From NCBI GenBank assembly GCA_008508345.1, contig QNGE01001227.1, positions 1-64,000 on the forward strand: a stretch of 64,000 nt of DNA, in the 5' to 3' direction. Under the pieces are notes generated by a model that did no database searches, was not told the origin of the DNA, and saw only the letters and a program-made list of their open reading frames with translations. Of the stretch, positions 35,280 through 46,640 are shown in pieces; the stretch's first letter is position 1, and every line of letters begins with the position of its first letter. Source of the stretch: Paragonimus westermani (Eukaryota; Platyhelminthes; Trematoda; Plagiorchiida; Troglotrematidae). The position numbers and the translations under genes are program-made.

Positions 35280-36700
35280 CTCTCACTTAATCATCACTCC
35301 AGGCCCGGAAGCAATGCTAACCGTCATGCATCAAGCCTGAACTTGAAGCTGGTAACCGTAGTGGTCAGAACGACCCCGACCAATGAACGGTTCCAGCTGT
35401 CTACAACCTTATAGGCCGAATTTGAGTCCTTGTCTGTCCCTTCATAGCCTTTAATTCAGGCCTCCCGAATGACGAAATTTCACTGCTGGTAAACACCCGG
35501 CCCCTGTCTCGGGCAATCTTTTTAGAATCATAGAGACTCCTGTTAGGCATGTCCTCTTCATTCTTCTTTTTAACAAGAGATTAATGTGCTTAAGTTCCGT
35601 AGAGTACCGCACTCTCCAAAATTCTATGAAGGACTTCGTAAAACCTCCGGTCCACTCCCTCAGCGACCTTGAACAAATAGGGACACCTGGCTTGTAAACC
35701 ATTTCCAAGCTGCAGTTCTACGTAAGCCTCGTACAGAAACACGAGGATGCTGGGGTGCCCTAAAGTTACCGTCTTTTCCAGGTGATAAGGTGCCCAATTA
35801 ATTCAACTGGCTGCAAAACGTCGCTGAATGGACACCAGCAATCTGAATTCCTAGGCTTCAACTTCATCGGTTCACGGAATGAGCACACGTTGCCCTGATT
35901 CTCTTATCCGCCCAGTATTTTCCATTCTGTACCTTCGTAGGCTTCCCACATTTCGTGACACTTAGCGGGAGCTTAAACTCAACTGTCCACCGATGAATTT
36001 CCCCTAGGTCTCGTTGCATCGAAGGCTAGTTTCGGCGTCTCACGAGTTCCACATCATATGTGAATATGTAGCAAACTATCTTATTACTTCCAACCAAGCT
36101 GTTTATGCATGCAGATGAGTGCATTGGACTCGAAAATGACCCCTGTGGTACACCAATGATGGCATGGACGATTTGTTATCTGAAGCCCTCCACTTGCACA
36201 TAGAAACCCCCTGTTCTGCGAGCACGTCTTCATCCGCGCTGAAACGCCGGGATATAATAAATTCTCTAATTGCGCTATTAACGTTTATGATTTACGAGGT
36301 CGAAGGCTCTCCTATGGTCTGAATAACAAACTCCAACATATTCTGTCTTGTCATGCTCTGGTGTGAGTTCATTTAAAGAAGCCAGCAGTCAAGGGAGGCA
36401 ATAGCGCTTATTCACCAAGTCATGTTGCTGGGCCGTCACCATTCTGTACTTGAAGATGTGCTGGGCCATCTTGCTGCATAAGATATCTTACAGCACTTTC
36501 AAGGTAGCTGATGTAAGACCTACAGATCTACAGCCTGAGGCCTCTCCCTCATGAACTGCTTTGTGTATTAGCGTGCGAGCGGGTACAGTCTAGTCGGCAG
36601 GCAGTTTGGCCTCATCAAGCGATTTTTTAAATGAATTAGCCGACAGAGTAGCAAATACATCACCAGATGGTCTCGAAAGTGTCGGAGAGATGCCACTCGG
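35280..36700 (-). pseudogene. Reverse transcriptase and tail of the CR1-like element
   Basis: On the minus strand about 36,350-36,300 reads SDHRRAFDLVNHKR (first catalytic Asp block), 36,170-36,130 reads IIGVPQGSFSSPMHS (GVPQGSxLxPxLF), then INSLVGSNKIVCYIFTYDVE, where the FADD box is lost, and QRDLGEIHRWTVEFKLPLSV. The tail has EAYVELQLGNGLQARCPYL and ESAVLYG-like repeats of the palm-thumb region, and KRRMKRTCLTG before the 3' end. Confidence 0.7.
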
Positions 36701-37439
36701 GATTGCTGTCCTCGTAACATTCAACTTAACCAACTTACCCCTTACTTCTCCAGCAATAAATGCTGCTTCCCTATCACGCGTGAATCAGGCGTGGCAAAAA
36801 CTTGCGGGGTTCCACCAGCACCCCTTGTATGGGCCTCCTCAAGGAAGTGAGGCGAAGCTTGGGCTTGCGTTTCATCATTGGGAGAGTTAGTCACTGCTTT
36901 TAACGGATACACCTGTCAGACACCCGGATAGAGTCTCTAAATTGAATATACTTTTATCAGGTCTTCTGGTTTTGTTCGGTTCGCTTAGCCAGGTTCTCCT
37001 CGTATACTAGGCGACACTCCTGTTGAATCTGGCTGGCTCTACACCGCGACCGCTCGCACTCCAGAAAACGCCTACTTCCACCTGTACGCTTGAATCACTC
37101 CCAAGCATTACGCTTCATGGTGTAGAATTTACCCGCTCTGCGCTCCAACCACAGTGGTTCCCCGCAACGGACAACTCTGGAGTGTGGCAAAATAACTGCA
37201 CTAAAAGGGTTTTGAGCTTGGACTGATTTACTTCATTGTTACTACTCTCTCCATGTACTGGTCGTGTCTTTGGTTTCACCTCACTGATCACCGTGTCAAT
37301 GATATCTCGTATATAGGCCCGATACCACTTATCCGGGAGGTTAACCTTAGCTAACGCGGACGTCAGCCTAATGACCTCACGGTCAAATCGTCCAACTGAA
37401 GGTCTGACCTCGATGCAACCTACTATATTCGGTTCCAGT

Positions 37440-38015
37440 TTCTCACCTAATCCAACACAGTTGCTGTCTGACCAAGCGTCCTTCGAGTGTGTTGACTCGT
37501 GTGCTGAAATGAGGCCTTCGGGCGTGGGAAGAGACTCGTCAAACGACCCTTCCGGCGCATGTTGTTCTATCTAGCCAACTTCCGGCATGTCGAAGGCTCC
37601 AAGAGGAAGAACCTTTTGCCCCCAGCATGTATGGTTACTCAATGCTGAAAACAGCTCTTTGTCCTCGGAGAACGTTGCTAATTGACCCCTACAGACGCAG
37701 GCCACCAAAACCTTCACGTTCAGCAGCTTCACTAAACAAACCACCATCTGTACCTCCGGTGCTATTGGTGCACTGCAAGACTGTTGTTCGTAGTTGTGAG
37801 CCACTAGAAGCAAGCACCCCGTTCATCCATCCTATCGATCCAACGGTAGAGACGGCATCCGGGTAAATGAAGGTTTCAAAGCCTATCTGCAGCTCCAGCC
37901 GCCATTCAGTAACCGCCATGAAACTTGTACCTATCGCAACGGCCCGGAGTTTCCATTTGTCCCTTAATGCATACTATAATTGGTCTCCATTCATCAACCT
38001 TTTTAGAGTAAACTC
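37440..38015 (-). pseudogene. AP-like endonuclease domain of the CR1-like element
   Basis: From 38,015 downward: SKKVDEWRPIIV, then MAVTEWRLELQIG (the TETWL block), PEVQMVVCLVKLLNVKVLVA (a strand that normally ends in VYRPP) and KVLPLGAFDMPEVG, the decayed GDFNxPxVxW block with GDF changed to GAF. EQHAPEGSFDESLP follows. Three frames are involved. Confidence 0.65.
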
Positions 38016-38240
38016 GAGATTATGAGTAGACGAGCTTGGACTCGAAGTTCGACAGCCCACTGGAATTTTCATGGAAGGTGTGATCAACTTCCGTGGAGTA
38101 GCCGGTATTCTGAGCCAACCCCCACTGTAACCCGCCCCGACTTACTCGCTGCCGCCGAGTTTCCACATCTAATAGCCAGGAAACTGCCAGGCAAACCCGG
38201 CAATGTTCCAGCCATAGGGGAAAACTTTTGAACACCACAG

Positions 38241-39889
38241 CTGCTGGATTTACATGCGGAGATTTTTTTCAACATATATCCTGGACGAAATGGAAAAATT
38301 AATCGGCTATCTCACTGAACCGTTAGAGCCCTACTCGTCTCAGATGAGTTGTTTGAAGTTACTGCGATCTCCTCTTTCGTAACATACTTTGTTGCCCAGG
38401 ATGCTGACATAATTTCGTGGGTTAGCAAACGCAAACAACGTAGGTCAAGGTTGGTCGATTCTCGAAACAGTCTTCTACGATTTCCCTAACCTCAGAACCT
38501 CCTAACCGCCGGAGGTTCTGGGCCTTTTACAGTTCGCAACAGGTTTGCTGAATGGTATAGCACGGCACGCTACACTTGACAATATTCCCTCATTATCGGG
38601 TGTGGCGTCCCAATAATCTCATTCCCCCCTCTATCAGTGGCAAACTCACCAGCACTTTCCATATGGGCGAGATGTCCATGAAACATCTGTCCTTTGGTGA
38701 TGATCGAAGGATCTCCACCTGTTCACCAGTTGTTTTTTAAAGAGCGGATGAGGTGTCCATTACTTTTACACGTTCTACGTAAAAGTGCTTGCAAGAAACG
38801 CCCTATTCCTCCTACTCAATGATTTGGCGTCCATTATTATAGATATTCCCGCCCTAATACCTTTCACTCCATGATGTTTCGGAATTGCCATCCCAGCTCC
38901 ACTAGCATTCTCTTGAATAGTATGCCCCTGGAAGTCGTCGACAGGTGTCGTATATATTCACCGAACCGGCTTTCAGTCTCGTTCAATCCACTTTGTCCAT
39001 ATAAAACAAAGAGAGGTGAGAGACGAACTGCCAATGTAGCGCATGGCCCACCGCGGATGAACGGTTCCCTGCGAGTTTCGGTGGGCCATGAGAAAAATCA
39101 TCGAAACAAGCATCCCATGAAATATTTCTTCTAAAAGTAAATGCCTATGAACATCACCTCAAAAACTGCATTCATCTTTCCAGCAAAATAAGTGACATTT
39201 TTTAAATGACGTCTTAACGTCAGACATCTTTAATCGCTGATTTTCGGAGCTCGCCGAGGTAAGATTTGTGCACGTTGGACGGTTATGCTGTTGTTGATGA
39301 TCATATTTCATTCACGAAGAGTGCTTTCTGAAGGTCGTTTAATTACTGTTCTATGTAAAATAATAACTGCGTAGTTGCATTTCAAACATATCCATGAATG
39401 TTGTATTATTGTGGTTCATGTTGGAATATTGCACGAGTTAATGAGGTTATATCAACGTTACCCAGTGTGAACAGACAAATTTCCGCAGTATTATTGCAAC
39501 GCCCAGAAGGAATACTGTAAGATTGTTATGTTTCATGTTTGCTCTATCTCCATTATTCACGGAGATATGGAATTTCATAAATACCCGTAAAACTGGTGTT
39601 AATATTGTTTTATTGCGTTCACTACACATTCCCCTTTCATTCCTCTGCATGATCTTTCACTGTGAATCGAAGTGTGTTGCAGTCGCTCCAACGTCCAGGC
39701 CGAAATTTCCTGAACACGTGCATGACCAACTGTATGGTTCCGATGAACCTGTGTGAACTATCCTATAAACTCCGCATGTTCACGGATATTTTACAATATT
39801 CTTCATGGGCAGCGGCAGTAAGCCTGGAGCGCGTGAAAAAATGAATGAGAATCCGTTTAATAAAAACGTATTTCGCGGACCGCGTTGAA
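38241..39889. other. No identifiable feature
   Basis: Possibly ORF1 or 5' UTR of the CR1-like element at the left end; otherwise AT-rich sequence without recognised features. Confidence 0.4.
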
Positions 39890-40020
39890 AGCTTCGTGAC
39901 GACTGTTCCCTGACCCGCCGTGGCCCGCGCGTAGCCCATGCGGGGCCCTAGTCTAACTGGCCGCCTTTGGCCCGCCGTAGGTCGCGAGGGCCCCGCAACG
40001 TTTTGCTACTTGGATGGGTG
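39890..40020. other. GC-rich island with short inverted segments
   Basis: About 130 bases much richer in G+C than their surroundings, with runs such as GCCCGCGCG, GCGGGGCCC and GGGCCCCGC. The sequence then returns to ordinary composition before the LTR of the next element. Identity unknown. Confidence 0.5.
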
Positions 40021-40215
40021 GAATTATTAAAACACCACGGCCAATAAATTATTCCTACAGACACGGCCGTGAGACCACCACAGTGGCTCACCTGAGGGTT
40101 TACGCCATCAGATAACACGAGGCCCCAGGGCTAACCTTATCCCTCGAATTTTGTACTTTTAAATGTCGCTTAGAAAGTGCTGGCATTCGAAGAAGTTACT
40201 TATTTTAAGTTATAG

Positions 40216-40735
40216 TTGACGTCCGCAACATTCTAAACTCCGCGCAACGTCAGTTGCCTTACCAGTACCACCACGTCTGTTTACATTACCTTGCATATGT
40301 GAACTTACTACAAACCACTAGCATCAAAGTTAGTGGGCCGGCATGATCATCGCAGTTTTGCTTGTTGCTGTGTTTTAAATCAGCACCATCTCTACTGCTG
40401 TGGGTTACATTCACTAGGATAACAATGTTGAGCTATTACCGTTAGAAACGTCGCTTAACCAGTCCAACGCTTGTTTGAATTCTGAAGGTCGACCGGAACT
40501 TTCCTTCGACGCACTCTTCCACTCTGGCGGTTGCTGTGCGGTTGTGCTCAAGGTGCTCTCACGTCCAGCTCCTAGCACCCCTCAATTGTTACGTTGAAGT
40601 CTGTTGTGAACGGTGAGTAAATCAATAACTAAAGTTTGTTTGCAGACTCATCGTTATCTCCCTGCGACTTCCGATTCACGGTAGCATAAGGTTGGGGAAA
40701 CCTTGGGCGTACAAATTCATGAACCTGGCACTACA
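40216..40735 (+). repeat. 5' LTR of the plus-strand CsRn1-type element
   Basis: From TACCACCACG (about 40,263) to CTACA (40,735) it matches the 3' LTR almost base for base. Its first 45 or so bases are much more diverged, so the left boundary is uncertain. Confidence 0.85.
40613..40645 (+). other. Possible 33-nt mini-intron in the LTR
   Basis: GTGAGTAAA at 40,613 and TTTGTTTGCAG ending at 40,645, with TAACTAA between as a possible branch point. The same interval occurs in the 3' LTR (48,065-48,097). Tiny 5' introns are common in trematodes. Purely sequence based. Confidence 0.35.
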
Positions 40736-40736
40736 A

Positions 40737-40749
40737 TTGGGTGAGCCCG
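40737..40749 (+). other. Primer-binding site region, plus-strand CsRn1-type element
   Basis: Just after the LTR end CTACA the sequence is ATTGGGTGAGCCCGTT. The related element at 52-57 kb has TGGTGAGCCCGAT in the same place, close to the complement of the tRNA-Trp 3' end (TGGTGACCCCGA), which is the primer reported for CsRn1. Confidence 0.5.
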
Positions 40750-41109
40750 TTCCATAAACTCCTTTTATACTGATTCTTATCAATTATTGAACCCTTTGTA
40801 TACGCTAGATTCAATTATTTCTCCCGTAGTTCCATGCTCATATTCATTCATACTTAGCACTAAGTTTCGTGCCCTGGTCCCACTAGTTTCAAAGCGTTTG
40901 TATTTTTTCACAATGCTTTGTGTATATTTGGATGAGGCAGTCAGATACTTCAGACCGCAAACTGGAGCTCGCTGAGATAGATGCGATGGTGAACGCCTCA
41001 ACCTTTCATGTCCCCGATTATGTTCCGGACGACAGGAAGTACTAGCTAGCGTAGCTTGAACTGCAATTCCAGATAGCACGCATCACTAGCCAAGCTGCCA
41101 ATTTCACAT

Positions 41110-41690
41110 ACCTGACTACCGCGTTGCCAATATCGGTCGCACCCTATGCCAGAGATTTAGTGATTAGGCCACCCGAGCGCAACCCTTACGACGCGTTGAA
41201 GAACGCATTCTTAGGACGTGCTGTCGTATAGGAAGAGAACCAACCTAAACAAGTCCTTAGCGAGCTAGAGCTAGGTGATTTCGCTCCATCTCAACAGCTT
41301 TGACAGTTAACACAGGTGGGACAAAATCGCAGGATTGACGACAAACTCATGCGTTACCTTTGGATGCAGAGGTTACCCGACTTTGTACAGGCAACTGTTT
41401 CTCCATTCATGTCAACGAGTTCTTTGGCTGACTCGGCAAAATCGGCCGACTCGGCTATCCAACACCCTTTCATAAAATGCACCAGGTCGATGTACACACA
41501 GAGAGCACATCTGTCGAATTGATAGCAAAAGTGAAAGAACTTTGTCGAGAAACTCAAACTCTTGAAGCTTCTCGTTGTCGGCCCGCTTCCAGAGGACGTA
41601 GCCGTTCTAGGTCGCGTTCAAGAACGGGGTATTGCTGGTACCATCACATGTTTGGGACCAAGGCACGGAAATGCGTTAAGCCGTGCACCT
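41110..41690 (+). pseudogene. Gag of the plus-strand CsRn1-type element, with CHCC nucleocapsid
   Basis: The capsid frame reads APYARDLVIRPPERNPYDAL, KNAFLGRAVV, a TAG, QPKQVLSELELGDFAPSQQL, a TGA, then RIDDKLMRYLWMQRLPDFVQ and SSLADSAKSADSA. This is the CsRn1-like capsid pattern (ELGDRKPSQLL, LxLQRLP, LAxxAD). After a frameshift comes a basic Arg-Ser stretch and the zinc motif CWYHHMFGTKARKCVKPC at 41,633-41,686, spaced C-X2-H-X9-C-X3-C. Two stops within capsid rule out a functional product. Confidence 0.8.
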
Positions 41691-42321
41691 TCTCAACCGC
41701 CTCGGGAAACGGAACTGCCAGCAAGTAATGGCGACAACTGTTGCTGGCAGTCCTACCCCTGGTCGCCTATTTTTTATACACGATGGGAGTTCTAGGTTGC
41801 GTTTTCTAGTGGACACCGGCGCTCAGGTCAGTGTCATACCACCTAGGAAAAAGGACATACCTCGATCAACACCCTGCCAGCTCCGTGCCGCCAATGGAAC
41901 CCCAATACGCACCTTTGGCACACGCTCCTTGACGTTGGACGTGGGCCTGCGGCGTGTTTTCCGTTGGGTGTTCATTATAGCGGATGTGCCAGATGCTATT
42001 TTTGGCATGGACTTCTTGAGTCATTTAAGATTGGTCGTCGACGCAGGTCACCACAAGCTCCTAGATCCCCTAACGTGTATATCTGCTATAGGGACCACTT
42101 TTTTGACGACTGTCCTCAGCCCACTGTTTGCTGAACCAAGCGGTGACGATAGATATCGAGCGGTATTGCGTGAATTCACGGGGTTGATACATCCACCTAA
42201 CGAGTTATCTGCTGCCATCACGGACGTGGTACACCACCTCAAAACGAAAGGTCCACCAGCTTTTCAGCGACCACATAGGCTGGCACCAGACAAACTGCGC
42301 ATCGCTTGTGCCGAATTTTGA
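41690..42321 (+). pseudogene. Protease and protease-RT linker, plus-strand CsRn1-type element
   Basis: One open frame of 212 codons spans the aspartic protease. RLRFLVDTGAQVSVIPPRKK carries the intact DTG (about 41,810), LRAANGTPIRTFGTRSLTLD is the flap region, and IFGMDFLSHLRLVVD the second block. After it [17 protein letters not shown] leads to the RT. The frame ends in a stop (42,319-42,321), and RT continues in another frame from about 42,308, so a one-base indel or frameshift separates them. Confidence 0.88.
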
Positions 42322-43216
42322 ACACATGCTGGACATGGGTATTATCCGCCCCTTTGACAGCCCATGGGCATTTCTTCTACACACAGTGCCAAAGAAGACA
42401 GAAGGTGATTGGCGTCCTTGCGTTGATTATCGTGGATTAAACAATGCTACTGTTCCGAATAAGTACCCTGTGCCACATGTCAACGATCTAAATACCAGCC
42501 TCGCGGGTAAAACAATCTTCAGCAAAATGGACCTCGTCCGTGCCTATTACCAGATACCAGTAGCACAAGAGGAAATACCCAAGACGGCTATTACCGCTCC
42601 ATTCGGTTTGTTCGGATTTGTGCGCATGCCTTCTGGTCTTCGTAACGCTGCACAGACGTCCCAACGTCTGATCAATGAAGTCACCCGTGGACAAGACTTC
42701 ATTTATACATACGTAGGCGACATCCTTGTGGCTAGCTCTTCCCCCGAAGAGCATATAACCCATCTACGGACGCTGATTCAACATCTGGCATCATACGGCC
42801 TCAACGTCAACGAGGATAAGTCCGAACTTGGTCGAGCCTCGTTAATTTTTTTAGGCCGCAGCATCTCTGCGGATGGGATTAAACCGCTTGATTTCAAGGT
42901 CGAGGCTATACGATCGTGCCAACTTCCCGATACAATTCCCAGGCTTCGCCGCTTTAATGGACTCGTGAATTATTACTGTCGATTTATTCCCAACTGCGCC
43001 AAGGTTATGCAACCTTTGACTGATTTACTTCGGGGTAATAAACGAACTTTGCACCTAACCCCCGAAGACTCCACGGCTTTCGTCAATATAAACCAGGCAC
43101 TCGCCTCTTCAGGCATGTTGCATTTCCAACAACCGGATGCACCAATTAGTATCGCCGTGGATGCATCAGACACAGCCATAGGTGCCGTGCAAAATCAAGC
43201 AGTTCGCGGGACGTAG
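42308..43216 (+). pseudogene. Reverse transcriptase and RNase H start, plus-strand CsRn1-type element
   Basis: The longest frame in the window (302 codons) reads through [52 protein letters not shown] (first Asp), [19 protein letters not shown] and [15 protein letters not shown]. The catalytic YxDD box is YVGD: the first Asp is Gly (GGC from GAC), so the polymerase should be dead in spite of the open frame. The thumb ([15 protein letters not shown]) and the first RNase H block ([16 protein letters not shown], Asp intact) follow. It ends at a TAG at 43,214 and continues in frame as QPTAFFSQRPSDTEMRHTNF. Confidence 0.92.
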
Positions 43217-43345
43217 CAACCGACCGCATTCTTTTCTCAACGTCCCAGCGATACCGAAATGCGACACACCAACTTCGGTCGTGAAATCTTAGCCGTGTAT
43301 AGGGCTGTGCGTCACTTTTGCCACGCACCCCAGGGCCGCGATTTC
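43217..43345 (+). pseudogene. RNase H, 5' part (before the insertion)
   Basis: After the TAG, the frame continues with PTAFFSQRPSDTEMRHTNFG, REILAVYRAVRHF and QGRDFIIL. The domain is broken exactly here; its continuation DHKxL is missing and resumes, after 2.4 kb of foreign sequence, near 45,757. Confidence 0.85.
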
Positions 43346-44410
43346 ATTATTTTAATAATAATGATCATATATTTCTCAACGCGTCTGGGAGAAGCACGCT
43401 TGGTTGTGCGCGATCACTGGAGATATTTACAAACCATACAAAAACGAATAATTAAACAGTAGCAAAAACGTGAAGTCTGTTGCAATAAAGACGTGGTCAA
43501 AAAGAAAATGACTGTAGTTTATGGAACTCTGACGCACGCAACAGAGAAAGAGATAGTTCGCTCATTTCACAGATTCAGTCTCAAAAATGGAACATTCCAC
43601 TATTTCACTGTTTACAAGGTTGTGGGATGAGTGATTTTTCAAATATTTCAAGGTCACTCCGGGAGGATGTCCAAACGTACCTTCGGAAGTTTTTGCTGTT
43701 AGGGAATAAAATTGGCGTCCGGAAATTGTCAAGATAGATCGGCTTTGGCGAGGCATGGCGGAAAATCACAAAATCAAGCGAACGAACTGGCAGATTCCAA
43801 TGCAGCATTTCGTCGACTGCTAAAAAACGTCATAAAGTTGAACCTCTCGTGAACCGTTCAGCTTAGACGAAGTTCCGTGCGTCCATCCGTCACAGAAAAT
43901 TTCCTCGCTCAATGGATGATATGGGAATCGGGAGGGAGAATGTAATTCCACACGTTAGATGAGAAAATGTGGGGTTATAACATTTACTATGACAGACAAT
44001 GTGTATGGGGAATTTTTGACGAATAACTCGTTCGATATTATTATTTTTGCTATGATTACTGGAATATATAACCCTCTCTATTGTTTGTTGTGGTATTTTA
44101 CCATGCACTCGAGATTTATTCGGGTAAACGGAGAATTGAGTCGACTGTTTGGAGGGCCGCATCAAATGTGCGTGATAACTAAAGCTCACATGACATCGTT
44201 ACGTTGGACTCATTATCAAGCGCCCAGTGCACAGTTCATAGCAATTCGGGCATTACATATACATGAGTAAACACATGTCATTAAAATAATGTCGGGTGTC
44301 AAAGGTGTTGGTGAGCACGAAGCAGACCAAGTGCTGAATGATCTCGTGAGTTAGCCATATAACAAACCGTTTCAAGCGGGCTGTTCTCGACAGGCGTTAG
44401 ACAGCAGATT
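43346..44410 (+). repeat. Dispersed repeat A, copy 1 (inserted in RNase H of the CsRn1-type element)
   Basis: About 1.05 kb alignable with 48.3-49.4 kb, for example TTCGCTCATTTCA against TTCGCTCGTTCCA, AATATATAACC against AATATATGACC, and AAGCGGGCTGTTCTCGA against GAGCGGGCTGTTTTCAA at the right ends. A decayed frame holds FRRLLKNVIKLNLS then TVQLRRSSVRPSVTENFLAQ. No TIRs, poly(A) or recognisable domain. Copies look roughly 70 percent identical by eye. Confidence 0.7.
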
Positions 44411-44519
44411 GGTCGTCTGCCTATTACGCATCTGACGGCTAAATGTTTTTTGGACCACACTCAAAAATGTCATCAGGTGATACAGAGAGTTTGAAGATGG
44501 ACATCGTGTTTGTTAACGT

Positions 44520-45755
44520 AAGATAGCTGTCCAAACCCTTTTAAAACGCTGAACGCTGTTACTGGCTCTGACTTCGCTTGGAAGTTCATTCCAAATGTAG
44601 GGATATTTTACAAGGAAGAAGTTTGCAAGTATTTTCTTCTGGGATATCGGAGATGGCAAGGTGGAATCCTTATTTCTTAGACCATATGGAGGGCTGTGTT
44701 GTAAGTGGACGGTGATCGCCGTGGAAATCGCATGAGTTTATACAGCAGCGTCAAGTTCAATTTTAGTCTACGCAGCCAAAGTGGACCAATGCCAAGTTTT
44801 TCACATCGTTGTTTATAGGTGAGCGAAGAGGAATATCCTAATAAGCTTTTAGTAAACGATCGTTGAAGATTTTCTAACACACGGCTGTCGGACTTGCGTA
44901 GGTGTCAGTAAATGAAGGTGCAATACTCGAGTTGAGGTCAAGCACACATTTTGTAGAGCGTCAGCTTCGCAGCCGGTAGGCTGGACGCCTTTTTGATACA
45001 GCCCATTAGTCTTTTAGTTTTTTCTACCTGAGAGCATACTTGTTCAGAGAAATTGAAGGAGTTTGAGTTCCGCATTCCTAGATATCTGACCAAAGTGGCT
45101 GTTTCAATATTACAACCATCTAGTGAGATGGAGCCATGTGGTACTTTACAACCGTAAGTGGGGTTGTTCGACTTGTCTGCTGAGAACGACATCAGCCATG
45201 TTCTGCACCACAACTGCAAGGACGCTAGGTCCTGTCGTATATTTTGTAGACAGAAATTGATACTACTGCCCTGGTGGAATGTGTAAACGATTTTGATATC
45301 GCCAGCAAACAGAAAGGGCTTGTCGTGTAATAACGCCGCATAAATCATTCAAGCACATTAAGAAGGGCAGCGGACCCAGAACGCTTCCTTGGTCCAACCC
45401 ACTAGCCACTGGTTTTGGTGTTGAATAGTGTTCTCCTATTTTGACTGTTTGAGTGCGACCTCCAAGGTATGACGACAGCCAGCTATACAAGGGATCTTGT
45501 ATGCCAAAAGATGCTATTTTGATCAAGAGGCGCTTATGAGGCACACGATCAAATGCCTTTCGCATGTCCAAGAGTATGATAATTACCGCACTTCCATCAT
45601 TGACGGACGTCGATATATGGTTCAAGAATTCCAGCTGACATGTCATACAAGAGCGTTTACTAAGGAAACCGTGTTGTGAAGGGTTTATAAGGTTTTGTGT
45701 CCTTGAGAATTCGACTATGTGCACCTTTATCATCTTATCGTGCATGCTTTGTGGG
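44520..45755 (-). mobile_element. 5'-truncated CR1-like insertion with RT (minus strand)
   Basis: On the minus strand the RT reads LINPSQHGFLSKRSCMTCQL, IILLDMRKAFDRVPHKRLLI (first Asp block), ASGLDQGSVLGPLPFLMCLN, then, shifted, FLFAGDIKIVYTF, where FADD is FAGD. RQDLASLQLWCRTWLMSFSA and the tail LENLQRSFTKSLLGYSSSL with LGIGPLWLRRLKLNL follow. The missing 5' end at the RNase H junction fits the usual 5' truncation of non-LTR insertions. Its closest relative in the window is the tail at 50.3-51.0 kb (shared LLGY and LWLRRLKL words). Confidence 0.85.
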
Positions 45756-45756
45756 A

Positions 45757-45960
45757 TTACTTCGATGAACATTCACCTCGAGAAGCTCGACAGCTAGACT
45801 ATATAGCCCAGTTTTCCGCGGACATCCGCCATGCCTACGGAGTTGCAAAACGTCGCCGCAGATACCCTATCACGAACGCACAACGTGTCTACAACCAACG
45901 GCTTGATATCACATCACAATATAGCAGTACATTAACAGTCCGATCGCACGTTTACGGATG
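45757..45960 (+). pseudogene. RNase H, 3' part (after the insertion)
   Basis: The frame resumes with YFDEHSPREARQLDYIAQFS, ADIRHAYGVA, the end of RNase H as in the element at 52-57 kb (PREILHLDFITQFTTDIRHL). A shift follows, after which ADTLSR-like sequence is readable at about 45,860. It confirms that 43,346-45,756 is an insertion. Confidence 0.85.
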
Positions 45961-46094
45961 ATCTGAAACTCACGAACTTACTCCTTATCACAGTTCCATT
46001 GACGTCCTCGCCCGGTGCCATTTTATGTGACAATATGCTGGGATACCCCAGGCCAGTCGTGCCACATTCGTAACGAAAAGCCGTTTTCGAAGCG

Positions 46095-46640
46095 TTGCAT
46101 AACCTGTCACATTCAGGGATACGCGCATCACTAAGACTGATCGCGGATCGATTCGTCTGGCCTAACATGAATCTGGACGTACGCCATTGGGCCCGTTGCT
46201 GTCTTGCATGTCAACTTTCCAAGGTCAACCGACATGCGAGCACCCCCTTGGAACCTTTTCCAACTCCCGACGATCGTTTTGGACATATCCACCTGGACCT
46301 CGTTGGGCCTTTCCACATTCAAGAAGCTACACCCACCTATTCACGTGTATCGACCGGTTCACTCGCTGGCCAGAAGCCATACCGTTGTCAGACACATCGA
46401 CAGTTTATGTGGCTCGCGCTCTTGTCGAGCATCGGGTTGCTCTTTATGGTTGTCCGTCGACCATTACAACTTACCGTGGTACGCAGTTCGAATCAGCTTT
46501 ATTTTCACAACTGACCAAGCTGTTGGGCGTCCATCGAGCACGCGCCATAGCACATCCCCCACAAGCGAATGGACTCGTAGAGCGTTTCCATCGTCAGTTC
46601 AAAGCTTCATTACGTGCTCACGAGCGGATGGATTAGACAG
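46095..46640 (+). pseudogene. Integrase of the plus-strand CsRn1-type element
   Basis: The zinc region (LSHSGIRASLRLIADRFVWP, DVRHWARCCLACQLSK) and FGHIHLDLVGPFH (first Asp) are in one frame. A second frame from about 46,325 gives THLFTCIDRFTRWPEAIPLS, TITTYRGTQFESALFSQL and NGLVERFHRQFKASLRAHER. The second catalytic Asp, normally TTDRGTQFES, is Tyr; the Glu is intact. A frameshift near 46,320-46,340 joins the two. Inactive by both counts. Confidence 0.88.

Larger units (their letters stand above)
35280..38240 (-). mobile_element. CR1/jockey-type non-LTR retrotransposon, decayed, minus strand
   Basis: Endonuclease motifs are followed by RT motifs and a C-terminal tail on the minus strand, in the order of single-ORF2 CR1-like elements. 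No LTRs flank it. The coding sequence is scattered over three frames with many stops. It is the only non-LTR element in the window that still has its endonuclease domain. The 5' limit is set by a stretch (KKVDEWRPIIV) that normally lies at the start of the endonuclease. Confidence 0.75.
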
